DNA of 64,000 nucleotides. It comes from Polytrichum commune. Its lineage: Eukaryota; Streptophyta; Polytrichopsida; Polytrichales; Polytrichaceae. Positions 1 to 11,366 of the stretch are shown here, one piece after another. Every line of letters starts with the position of its first letter. The stretch's first letter is position 1. The notes under the pieces are model-generated. The model was not told where the DNA came from. It searched no databases and worked only from the letters and a program-made list of their open reading frames with translations. Position numbers and translations under genes: made by a program. The stretch lies in assembly GCA_950295325.1 (NCBI GenBank), contig OX485803.1, positions 54,265,554 through 54,329,553 on the forward strand, given 5' to 3'.

Positions 1-303
1 ACATGTTTTAAGGGACAATATGCATCCCCTCGCTTCCATTGGTTCTCATCGTGTTTAATTAGCTTTCTTGTGTCTTGGTTTCTAGATATTAAGATAATAA
101 CGGCCGCTTTTTGCAGGCGTACCAAGCCTTCACATGCATCAGTAAAAAAGCAACCCCGTCGAAATCAGCATCAATATGAAAAGAAGTAAACGAAGGCTAC
201 TACTTTTCTCTTATTAGAATAAGATGACTGGATGATGGGAGGCCTACAATGCACAAGCCCCAAGGTTGGAATCTCCTTTGCTTTCTCCCTGCTTGTAACT
301 TTA

Positions 304-306
<3 letters not shown>

Positions 307-346
<40 letters not shown>
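307..346 (+). repeat. (CT)20 microsatellite
   Basis: An uninterrupted run of 20 CT dinucleotides. It lies about 2.2 kb upstream of the TOM1/THH1-like start codon and resembles CT tracts of plant 5' leaders. Confidence 0.95.
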
Positions 347-348
<2 letters not shown>

Positions 349-844
349 ATTGTGTGTTGTTGTTTTGTGGTCCTATGGGTTGAGGCTGTTACTCACTGCC
401 ACCACCTCAAGCAGCATGCACACAGGAGCTTAACATAAGTTAACTTTTAGAGCACCGCAGAAGCAAACTACATATTAGCTCTACAGATTGATAGCTGCTC
501 CCTTCAAGAAGAACCATCATCATCAACAACTACTACTACTACTACAACAACATCAACAGCAGAATTCTTAGTTCCGGTAAGGTTTTGGAAAATTTCTCGA
601 GAAGTCTACCGGTTATGTGCAGCTCTGTAACTTAGATACACCATCTCGCCATTATATCATTCAGTGAGTTCCTCAGGTGTGGACAATGCTGAGTTTTTAT
701 GCATGTTGTCACTCTCGTATCATCTCCATGGTCACTGGGTTTGCTCTCTCTTTCTCTCTGTGCACATTGTCAAGTTGAGCTTGGTTTGTAGGTTCTGGAT
801 TTTCAAGAACCTCCAGAGTTGCGAGTTTGTAGGCTTTTTCGGAG

Positions 845-866
845 GAGAGAGAGAGAGAGAGAGAGA
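845..866 (+). repeat. (GA)11 microsatellite
   Basis: An uninterrupted run of 11 GA dinucleotides in the same upstream region as the CT tract. The two are complementary in sequence and could pair in a transcript that contains both. Confidence 0.9.
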
Positions 867-2514
867 AGTCATTTTGTGTGTGTCGACCTTAGTTGTTGTT
901 TTGTTGTTGCTTTTTGTTTTGATGCTAGTCTATCTGCAGAGTTATGTATGTTTCAGTTCACGCAATTTGGTACTCTGTCTGTTGATGTGCACAGCCTAAG
1001 TTTGTAGCCGGGTTATGTCATGTTGTTGTGTCTTTCAATGCTTTGCTGTTTGGTAATTCCTGGGGAGGTTGCCTTCAGAGGGACATCTTTATGTGGGGGT
1101 CACTCGTGTAATAATGTGTTTATTTGTTGCTCTGGGAGCTTGGATTTAAGTCAGACTTTCTTTGCAAGAGAAAAAATTAGAACAAAGTTGGGGAGCATCG
1201 AATATTTGGAAGAATCGGAGACAGGACCTGCGGGGACTTGTTTCTGGCAAATTTGTAGGCTTGCCTGTTAATTTTGGGTATTGTTGCCATCTTTTTATTT
1301 AATCACCTACCACCACCCCTGCAATTCTTACGCCACTTGTTACGCATATTTACCCAGGAGGTCGGTTTAAAGTTATCGCTTTTAGGCGGTGGGTATCAAT
1401 GAAAGAGACGGTTCTCGGCAATCCAAAGGTCCTTACCCTAGGGGCTAAGTGTTTCGAACAGTTGTTGCAGATAACTCTTGCATAGAATTTTCGGCGAAAG
1501 CATGAAATTTCAAACTCGTGTTGGAAGCAGAAAAGAAAGACATAGATGACACGTCGAAGATATGTAGATAATCCTGGGATTTTTTCTTCCTTTGTGGATC
1601 AATGACAGCAAAGTCGGTTGAAAACTTGAATTCCATTGGCTAAAATATGTAACTATTGTTGATTCAAGAGTTCCTAGAATCTGCCTAGCATCGGATGAAA
1701 GTGTTGGTAGATCAGCACACAACCGCTCCTGGAGTATCTGCAGAGTTTGTTACCATGTAATTCCCCATGGCCGTATTGATTTTTCCACACTTAACCAATT
1801 GATTATTCCTGTAGTAGTTGGGTAATCTACAATTTCAGCTTATTGTGTTCTATCAAGATTGGGTGGTTGTATTTCCTCGGATTTCAGTCAAGCTTCTGTT
1901 AGGCTTGTGAACCATAGTTGGGATGGTGACAGTGATGCACTTTTTCTTTTTAAACAAATCTAACATTTTCAGTTTCGGTTGTGTTACATAAAAAGAATGC
2001 AAATCAATGGAACGATTTCATCACCGGCTTCTTGATCAAAGCTCAAAGTGAAAATTTCCCACAAGGGCAATCAATTTGGGAATGTGCTAAAAAATTCCAA
2101 GAGGACACATCATTCTCCTATTGTGGCCATTCTGGTGATGACTGGAAGCAATACTTTCAGATGTTCGGAATGGTGAGGATCGAACACGGTCGTATGAATC
2201 TTCAACCAAAAATTAGGGGCTTGCACAGGACAGGAGGCCGGTAGCAAAAACAATTCATCAGTCAATTCTGCTAGCTACTTTTGAGCACACCAGTGCTCAT
2301 GACCGTGGAGGTGGATTTATGTGGTCGTCATCGTAGGAGCTTAGGCAGGCTCGACTATTTCGTGGAGCAATCACGACAGGAGGAACCTCCGTGAAGACTG
2401 AAGTTGGAATAGCTCTGACTATAAAATTATTTCTGGGTTTCACTTATTAGTGACACTACAAGTTGCAAGTGGTGACAAGCAATGTGCGTCCACGTAGCAA
2501 ACTTGGCAGAAATC

Positions 2515-5500
2515 ATGGCAGAAGGGGGGCAATGCTTAAGTATGGGGATGACAATGGTGTACGTAAGCCTTGCTGCCATCGATGGTTGTATTGCAATTGC
2601 TGCCGGTATTCAGGTACCATTACCTAACGTTTTTTCTGGGATTCTTCTCTATTTTCAAACCACAATTAGTGTAAGGCAGAGCATGCTAAAATCTAGCCTA
2701 CTCAAAACCATTAACACCCTGGAAATCTTGCACTCTAAAGGATCGTTTACACTGCAAAGGTGGTTGTGCTTGTGGTTAACCACAATAGTCAACTACAACT
2801 ACAACTACGGTTTTCTTCTTTAGCTCTTGTCTTGTGTAAAATCCTGTGGTCGACGATGGGGAGGGTTTTTTAAATCGAAATTTATTATTGGTTTAGGTCT
2901 TGGACTCCAGAAGAAATGAAACTGATTACTATCCTTGTTGGTCTTGGATTGTAGTGTTAAAGTGGTTGCATCCTCAACTTTCTTCCCAGACCTTGGCCTT
3001 GAAGCTCTGTAGTGATGCCACATGAGGATAACAACCGCCCTAAGGGTGGTTAACCAAACGGAGTAGTGGGATTGTTGGGGGTAAAGGAGTGGTTGTGGTT
3101 GTGGTTAGCATTCATTATGTCTTTACCACGGAAATAGATCCAAAGAAGGTAAACCACAACCATGACCACAACCACCCCTAGTGTTATCGACCCTAAAGTA
3201 GATATTGATTTTGAGGATGTGCACTACCTTAACATCATGCTTCAGTGTTGCTGTATACGAAACTTAAATAAGGCATACTTTGGTGCGTTGAAATCCCTCT
3301 TTGATCGCTACCGAGATTCATTTGATTGTTTGTCAATTTAATGACAGTAACCATACTCATTTCTTAAAGTGAAAGTTTTAGCACCGTCTTCCTAAGAACG
3401 TAGCTTCTGTGAAGTGTTTATCACCCTTTGATCCCTCCTTGAAATGAGCAGATTGACAATAGTGAGTGGAAATTTTGTAATGGTGCAATGGAATGGAGCA
3501 TTTTGCTTGCACCTTTTCACTTTGGTTCCTAGAAAAGGGTCTAAGTAGTGATGTGTGAAGAATGTTGTGTACCTGCGAGCTATTTCTAAAGCATCCTGCT
3601 ATTTTAAGCATGTACATTTTCGGATAAGCAAAATATACAGACTTGTGTCGTTTCTATCATCATCCTTGAATGCACTTGTAATATCCTGCTCCCCTCTCTG
3701 AGGATTATCAACTTTAAATACTTATCACCAGCTCATGTTTGCATTTTTTTAGGTTAAGAAGATGGCTTATCCTGTGATTGTTGATTATGTGGTTACAGCT
3801 ACTGAGGTTTCATCTACACAATCGGTCAGCTGGATGGACACGTCAGAAGGTGAGTGTTGTCGAATAGTATAAGTACAAAATCTTTCGTTGAGGTGTATCA
3901 TATTTGACAATGAAAGATTTAATTGTCAATGAGGTGTATTGTATTTGAAGGCGAAAGATATTTCACTTTGGGAAAGTACATACTAGGAGGAATTGTCTTT
4001 GCTAAGTTCTTGTCAAATACTTTAGCTTCACTGGGTTTCCGAAATCATCACATTTAGAGTTGGACATTACTTGACATTTATTTATTATTTATTATTTATT
4101 TGAATGCTATATAAAAGGGAAACCCGTGGGTCATGATAACCCAAGATCTGAATGTTACACTTCCACCAAGGTTGAGTTGTGTCATTGCCATATCCTTAGT
4201 CATGACTACTTACATAGGAGGTCTCTTCAGTAGAGACAGAGATAAAGTGGTCATACAACATTACTTGCCCATACATATGTCATTAAGGACTAGGTGGTTT
4301 TTGTTTTTGAAGTTTCTTATTGAGCACTGAATTTTTTTGAACGGCATGGGATATGCAGGTGTTCCACTGTATGATCGGTGTCTCTAATCTTGGTACAGTT
4401 GCATGCTCATATTCTCTCATTATTTTCTGCAATACTTCAGTAGGCACCAGTTGTGCTTTGAGAATTAGCATCTGTAGAATTTGAATATTTGTTCTGCCTA
4501 CATGGGGGGTTATGGTGATTACCAGTGAGGTATGTGTATATATGATTGCTCAGGTATTCTAATATGAAGTCTGATGGTGTACTGAGACCTTGGCGAGCCA
4601 GTATAGTGGAGATACTGAATATCTCTCTCCTTTCTTTTTGGCTATCTTGACAATGCAGGTTATGCATTATATTTCATCATGAATCCCATTGCAGCTTGCT
4701 ATGGATGGGCATGTTGGTCCAACGTATGTGGTTTCCTGGTTATAGGTACTCCCAAATCACACCGACTTATGGCTTATTTTCAATTTAATGTGATGCCATG
4801 TTTGACAAAATTACTTTCAAATAAGGTGTCTATGCCGAATTCAGTTACTTATCCTAATCGGACACCTGTATTTGAGAGTTATGTGTTAGGTGTGGCTCCA
4901 ATTGGGGGGGGGGGGACTATAGGACCATTTAATGAGCATGAGAATCTTCACTTTGATAATGAAGAAGATATTTATATGAGTTAAAAAAAATATAAGGAAA
5001 ATGGCTACAGCCTCGATTTAGATTTGCTAACCATCTTGTACTAATCACGTGTTTCATATCCTAGGAGAAGTGGGCTAGGCAGAAAAAGTAACCCTTCAAG
5101 ACCCATCTACCTTAGCAAGCATTGGTTAGTTCAAGTATAGGTGTGGGAGAGCACAACTAACTCTTGGTTCTTGTACTGCTGGGAGTGCAGCGGCGCCTCA
5201 GATCATTTTCTTGGCAACATTTTTGTTGCTGCTTTCCTTCTGGTATGCACTTCCACGTTTAAAATCTTCAAGCATAACGATATCTTTGATGATGTATCCA
5301 TGTCATCTCTCGAATTATCCTAAATGGAGACAGAATCTTGTTTCCTTCAACAGTGAAGCGTAGCTGCTTAATACTTTACAAGTCATAACCTCACACGGAC
5401 TACTGTAGTGATTCAATGCTTTCCATGCTGATTTTTTTAATGTTGGGAGGAACAAAAATCTGACTGCTTTTAGGACATAACTAGAGAAATATACATTCTT

Positions 5501-8500
5501 TGATAGACAAAATCAACATGGTGGGACAAGTCCTCACAACTTTACAGAGGTTCAAAATTTGTTTGTTGAAATTCAACTTTTGCAACACTTGGAACTTCAC
5601 TTAATGTTGGTCATTCTTATGATGATTCCACTACATAGATGAAATAGGCAGTGTGGTTAGGAGTCATAGGTCATCGGATTGGTTAAGTAGTTTCTAGGTA
5701 ACACAAATTTTGATTATTTGTGACCTTGTAGCCCACAATGGGCCCTTGGGCGGGTAGGGATCAAATTGCACATATCCTGAAACACTATTCTTTATCCAAA
5801 GTACTCAATGGAGTGGTCTTACCAGTTTTGAAATTTGTGAGTGGATTCTTGGTCACGTATTCTCTTGTAAAGATCAGAAATTGCTTTTTAGGCAATTGAG
5901 CCTTTTATTCATATGGCAGTAAGTAGAAAGGTATAGATTTTTGGCATATTTCCATACTTTTGAATTTATCTAAGGTTTGGATTTACCTTTCAGCTTTTTT
6001 CTTGCACAGGGTGGATCTGTGCCATCAAGCCACTGACAGAGAGGAGGAAGAGGATGAAGAAGATGAGGAAAATCATTATGAAAGATTACCTTCATGTGAG
6101 AATAGTAGAAGCAGTGACAAGCCACGATGGTGTTGCCTAACATTCAAACAATGGCGTGTTCGTGGTCGACAAAAGTTTGTAGTTCTGGTGAGAACTAACC
6201 CACAAATAAGAAATTTGTTGAACCAAGTCGAATGATATTCAAGCAAAGTCTAAAAATTGTGAGAACTATGTTAAAAGTCATTGGTGGAGTCATGTTTACT
6301 CCAAGGTAAACATGCCTGATTCGGTTACTTATCTTTTTCAGACACCTAGATTTGAGTGGTATGTGGTGAGTTGTTGCTCCAAGAACAGATACCAAAAAGG
6401 CACGATGTGTTCAAAAGAGATTGGACTACACGCTCACAATGTTTAACCGTTATAAGATTAAGAGTCAACATAATTGGGGGGGGGGGGCTCTATATGACCA
6501 TATAATGAGCATGAGAATCTTTAGTTTGATCATGAATAGATTATTCATATGAGCCCTGGAAATCGTGAGGATAGTGGCTACAGCTTTAATTTTGATTTGC
6601 TTACCATCTCATACTATACAAGTGTTTCATATAGCCTAGGAGAAGTGGGTTAGTCGGAAAAAGTAACCATTTAAGTTTCATCTACCTTCACAGAGTTCCA
6701 AGAATAAAAGGAGAACATGAGGACCTCATATTATTTGCAGAACATGAGTTTATGGCTCGCGAATCAATGATCACCTTGGCCCTCAAGTTTTTTGATGCTT
6801 GAACTTCCTCTTATTGTTGCCCAAACACCAAATGGATTGTCAAGAAACCGAAGGATATACTTTTTTCTGATTAGAGTTGGTTGGATTGTGGTCACAGTTG
6901 GTGCTCGGGATTTTCGTTCTCACATCAGCATTTGCAGCACTTATATGGTATGGAACTGGGGACAACCCAATAGATTCTGCAACAATGGCAGAGGTACAAC
7001 TTTCTTCTCAAACTATGTTCAATGTATACTTCTTTGTTTAACCCTGCAAAGTAGTGTGAATTCTCAGGTATTGCAGATTTGTAAATAAAATAACATATCT
7101 GTTTCCTATCTGTTTCACAATTCGCATCCTTGTATTATCCAATTGAGTCACTTGATTACAGAAACTGCCCTTCACTTAAAAGTGGAACCAGATGAGGCGG
7201 ATGGCTGGGATTAGATGGGAGATGTGATTCTATATTCTCTACTTTTTTTGATGCCTGCCATCAAATATTATTCAATGTAGTATACTAATCTACATCACTG
7301 ATGTTCCCATTGTGACTTCTCTCCAGGTGTATGCGGACCTCTTTGCCTTTGTTGTACTCCTGTCTGGAGGGGGACTTGCATCATATGGTGAGTAAAGTGT
7401 ACTCTGTGTGTGCCACAAGTCAGATTAGGCAATAACTATTTATTATTCTTCCAATATGCCAAATGCCATCATGTGATTTGTTGGAACCTCTAAAAATGGC
7501 ATGGAAATTGAATTTAGACATAAATTTACAACTAATATACATGAAAGTACAGTATCTGAGACTCATATTAGAGGTAACTATATCATATATCATCTTGAGC
7601 ATGGGTCAGCCAGCGATTATGGTTTTACGAATAACATGCACATTTGGTGGAGGTCCACATTCCACAGAAGCATAAATCAGGAATGATGTGTCTTATAAGA
7701 GCCAGCTCTGTAGGGGTCAGGTCTCTTATTTCTTCTGCTTCCACTTGTCAGCAAGAAAATCCTGAGGGCTTTCCTTTTCTTTAAGATGGAGTTTCTGCTT
7801 AGAAATAAGGTAGGCAACCCCTATTCGGTTACTTTTCTTATTAGGACACCTATATTTGAGTAGCATGTGGTTTGGTGTGGCTCCAATAACGGATATCAAA
7901 AAGACATGTTTTAAAAAAAGGTTGGACTGCATGTTCAAAATATGATAACCAATTTAGGCTCAATAGTCAACATAAATGGGGGAACCTATATGATCATTAA
8001 ATGAGCATAACAATGTTCACTTTGACTATTGAATAAGATATATCTATGAGCTCCAAAAATCATGAAGAAATTGGCTACGGCCTCAATTTGGATTTGCTAA
8101 CCAATCTTGTACTAATCACGTGTTTCATATCCTAGGATAAGTGGGCTTGTCGAAAAAAGTAAACATTTAAGGCCCATCTACTTTGGATTAGTTACAAATG
8201 CATGGGTTGTGGTTTTACAGGGCTGCTGTTGTATTCCAAGATGTGTAAAGTGAAGACAGGAAAGTCATCTGCAGACATCAGAAAGGTGCGAGTGGATTTC
8301 TGCTTACACAGTCAAGTTGGTTAGTTTGTATCCCTTTATCATTGAAATCACAGAACTAATGCAAATTCAGGCATCCTTTTCTTAGTATTAAGGGAAATAC
8401 ATTTTCTGAAATATTTGTTGGAGTTGGCAGGTAGCAGGGCTGGCGCTGGCAGCTGTGGTTTGCTTCTCACTTCGAGCATTTCTCGTGCTGTTTGGGGACA

Positions 8501-10262
8501 TACCTGTAAGCATACAAACCAGCATTGGACTGGAATATAGGTGAATGCATGGTATCAATAATGGTGTCAAAGAACCTATGCAACTGGTATTAAAATTTCA
8601 ATACCAGTCAAATATCGATGCTTGGTGGGTATCACAAGATGAGAGTATCACTGTACACACGTCTGATTATTTGGGTCAATACCATTCTAATACTATAGTG
8701 ATACTAGGGGAATCATACCTAGGTATGCAGGTTTTTACATGATATTTGGGTCCCAAATGGTATTAAAATAAAAAATATTCTCAAATAGTTGTACACCTGT
8801 ATTAAATATAAATAAATTCTCATATAGATATCCAAGTGGTATCAAAAAATGGTGATACCAGTCCAACACTAGCATAAATCTGGCAGAGTATCTGGTACCT
8901 AGCTTCTCCCACAATTATTGAGGAAGTATTTGCACTCTTGAGTGCGAACTGTGAAGCTTTAGTTTGCAGGAGGATCTTCGTATTATAAAGTGAATTCTCA
9001 GTCCACATTTCGCTGCTAAATATTCTGATTACTCTTACGTTTTTGAAAGTACTGTAAAGCCTGGCTTCTGTTTCTGATGTGATCCTAACTTTGCAATATG
9101 TATTTTGAAACAGGTCATAAATGTATGGCACTGGGAGTTACAAAGCCATATCTGTCCATTGCTCACCTTTTTGTACTACGTTATAGGTACCCAAATTTTT
9201 CAATTCTCTGCTGTGATTTAATTGGATCTCTAATCTTTGGAACTTAATCTTACATAGTTTGAGTTTGTTTTCTAGGACTTCTAATAATATTCTGGCTTGG
9301 TGCTACTTAGATTTGGTGCACACTTGAGTAAATAAATTGCCCTGATGAGATCCTTTTCTAATCCACTGCCAACCATCTTGGGTTTGCACGACTTCAGAGA
9401 GCGCACTTGGATGTTAGTTGAATAGAAAAATAAATGGACCTTTTTTTCTCCACTTTACATCGGTAGTCTGGAAGTTTTCCTGAATGCAGCACTGAAGCGG
9501 TTCGAGTTTTTGTTGCGACAGGTGAAGCTATTCCATCCATTGTAATTCTATGCGTAATGAGGGAGATGCCACCGCGCTCACATAACAGTGTAAAGGGGAA
9601 GACAGTTGCAGAAGAAATTTTACGGAGTAGGTTAAACGATCAGTCGATGGTATCCGACTCGAGCCTTTTCCCACAATGGACTATCTCAGCCACTGGCCAA
9701 TCGTACCTTATACATCCTGCCCGGTCATCCAGTGACATTTCCATCACTCGGAATGAGGTATGGCTCATATCTTTGCAATTGATAATGTTTGTCAGGGGTG
9801 ACAGCTATGAAAATAGTACTCTTAAGTGGTGTATGTAGTGGGTGCTCTCCCTAAAGTAGTATCTTGGAGAGTACAGTACTTGTACATTCCGTGAGATTCT
9901 TATGGAAGGTCATTTAAGTTAGCTACCAATACGGTGTTGACTAATGAGAGTTCGCCACTTGACTGTGCTCGGCATTCATGCATGAAAGGACCTTGATTCT
10001 TGGAATTATTCTTGAAGTTATGATTAAAATATATAAAAACGTCCTAACACATACTTAAGAATGCTATGATTGTAGTGTTATGTTGTACCAGGGTTGATAA
10101 TAGACTATTTCTAAGTGAATTTTGTTGTTGTGAGTGTATTTTACCTTGAAGAAAAAATCAAATGCTGATATGAAGGTGGCTGCTATGTTCAAAATCTAAT
10201 GGTTTACTGTTTGATACTTTCAGCCATCAGAGGAAACCACAAGAGCTGTTGCAAGTGGCTAG
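2515..10262 (+). CDS. TOM1/THH1-family multipass membrane protein (12 exons, 385 aa)
   Basis: Exons: 2515-2613, 3753-3849, 4659-4745, 5191-5242, 6010-6187, 6898-6993, 7327-7387, 8221-8285, 8431-8505, 9114-9186, 9522-9757, 10224-10262. All junctions are GT-AG and all phases agree, giving 1,158 coding bases. The product is a polytopic membrane protein with hydrophobic segments through most of its length. One loop, around residues 112-170, is acidic and holds a Glu/Asp run after the motif FWVDLCHQ. The C-terminal part has the family signatures LIWYGTGDNPIDS, GGGLASYG, SFSLRAFLVLF-like FSLRAFLVLFGDIP, and GEAIPSIVILCVMREMPP. The tail after MREMPP is hydrophilic. Family knowledge: TOM1, TOM3 and THH1 are tonoplast proteins identified as host factors for tobamovirus multiplication; other members have been listed as candidate G-protein-coupled receptors. 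Subgroup and native function are inferred only. An in-frame ATG at 2482 could add 11 residues; 2515 was preferred because family members start close to this hydrophobic segment. Confidence 0.85.
2740..3193. mobile_element. Non-autonomous TIR element, copy A (454 bp) in intron 1
   Basis: The ends are imperfect inverted repeats, GGATCGTTTACACT on the left and the complement of GTGTTATCGACCC on the right, both flanked by TAAA. The interior is rich in GTGGTTGTGGTT-type runs near both ends. A diverged copy lies in reverse orientation at 12738-13187. No transposase is encoded. The terminal motif resembles that of the larger TTA-flanked elements at 27187 and 32709, so a PIF/Harbinger-like origin is inferred. 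Confidence 0.7.
4820..5117 (+). repeat. Dispersed repeat R1, copy 1 (intron 3)
   Basis: A repeat of about 300-400 bp recognised by shared blocks such as GGACACCTRTATTTGAG, AATGAGCATRA and TTGCTAACCATCTTGTACTA. This copy lacks a central block and carries a run of 12 G at 4904-4915. The same family recurs in introns 5 and 7 and near 26.0 and 34.9 kb. No coding capacity was seen. Confidence 0.8.
6300..6692 (+). repeat. Dispersed repeat R1, copy 2 (intron 5)
   Basis: Same family and same orientation as the copies at 4820 and 7805. It keeps the central block missing from copy 1 and also has a 12-G run, at 6476-6487, at the matching position. Confidence 0.8.
7805..8192 (+). repeat. Dispersed repeat R1, copy 3 (intron 7)
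   Basis: The third same-strand copy in this gene and the fullest of the three. It ends about 30 bp before exon 8, so it sits close to the branch-point region of the intron. The G run of the other copies is only a short GGGGG here. Confidence 0.8.
8520..8872. mobile_element. hAT-like MITE, copy 1 (intron 9)
   Basis: The left end CAGCATTGGACTGG and the right end CCAGTCCAACACTAG are inverted repeats. A reverse-oriented relative lies at 45772-46137 and a partial copy at 32343. The interior is AT-rich and non-coding, with many GATACCA/TGGTATC half-sites. The CAGTGTTGG-type end with roughly 8-bp flank similarity fits hAT-derived MITEs; the superfamily call is inference. Confidence 0.65.
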
Positions 10263-11366
10263 CCCTTTCTAATTGGCTTCCAGAGTGTTGAACTCAAGCA
10301 AGATCACATTTGGACATAGTAGCCTATAGCTCCAGACTCGGAAAATATAATGGTAACTTGGGCTTGGAGAGCACACAACCATACTTAGATATTGGAGAGT
10401 GTTGACAAACCAACCATCCAATTACATATTGTCTCTCAGTTAGTCTTAAGGTTTGCAAGCTGTATAAAAGTAGGGTTTCATCACAAACTGAGTAAGTACT
10501 CTATTTCATCAACCCTTTTTGAAAGAGTGGAATTACTTACAGCACATTAGCTATGCAATTTGTTGGCATTGAAAAGGATAAATGTACTTTTGAATCTCCA
10601 TTTTGTCTTTGGGAGTTGTTGCATGAGAATTATGTTCTACGCTTGTAGTATACTTGGCTTACTTTGTACATGACATTATGTATATTTCCTCAATAGTTTT
10701 CTTTATTACTTGTCCCATGTGTCCCATGGTCTTCTGCCAACATATACATATTATTACACCATCATGCAAAGCTCTGTTGAGAGAAACCAAAAAATGCATG
10801 CACATGAAACATAAATAAGCATCACAAATCATAGCAGCTTTTCAAGACGAGGTGCAAATTCTTTTGTGGTGTGAACATGGACACTTCACTCCCCAGCTTA
10901 AAATCTTTTCGCTATTGCTTCTGAGTACATCTTAAAATCAAATCTTTCAAATTTCAAGGTGGAGTAGGTGAGCAGATAGAATTTCCAAAAGAAATTAGAC
11001 AATTCAGTTCTCATATATACATAACATTGACAAAAGAAGTCATTTTTTATATACACTTAAAGAATTCCCAAAATGTATACCAAAATTCCCACTGTTTGGT
11101 ATATTACCCTAATTCTCTCTTATATTTACCAACCACACTCAGACCAAGTTAATCTTGCTCAGCGTCAATTTTTGATGAGATCATATCCGTATCTACATCT
11201 AAAATAAAGCAAAAAGGATAGTGTTAGGAGGGAATAACGAGGGTCCTGGTTCTCTCTGGTTGTTGAAAGCTAAATCACAGGTGCACACTAACAACCAGGA
11301 TAGAGGCAGCCTACCTAAAACATGTCCAAGCCGGGCTTTCGGAAGGATATTTAGAAAGCATGCGAT
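10263..11366. other. Intergenic region between convergent genes
   Basis: About 1.1 kb between the stop codon of the TOM1/THH1-like gene and the stop of the AP2-like gene on the other strand. It is AT-rich and should contain both 3' untranslated regions. No further gene or repeat was recognised. Confidence 0.5.

Larger units (their letters stand above)
1..2514 (+). promoter_or_regulatory. Upstream and 5' leader region of the TOM1/THH1-like gene
   Basis: No convincing coding exon was found here. The stretch lies upstream of the first supported start codon at 2515. It holds a CT tract and a GA tract about 540 bp apart and several short open frames with no family resemblance. Plant 5' leaders often carry such dinucleotide tracts, so part of this is probably transcribed leader, perhaps with an untranslated first exon and a leader intron. 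The transcription start cannot be set from sequence alone. Confidence 0.4.

Noticed and set aside
4359-4377. Possible 19-base micro-exon in the TOM1/THH1-like gene
   Set aside because: It breaks the phase; the exon at 4659 joins directly to 3849 with a continuous family-like frame.
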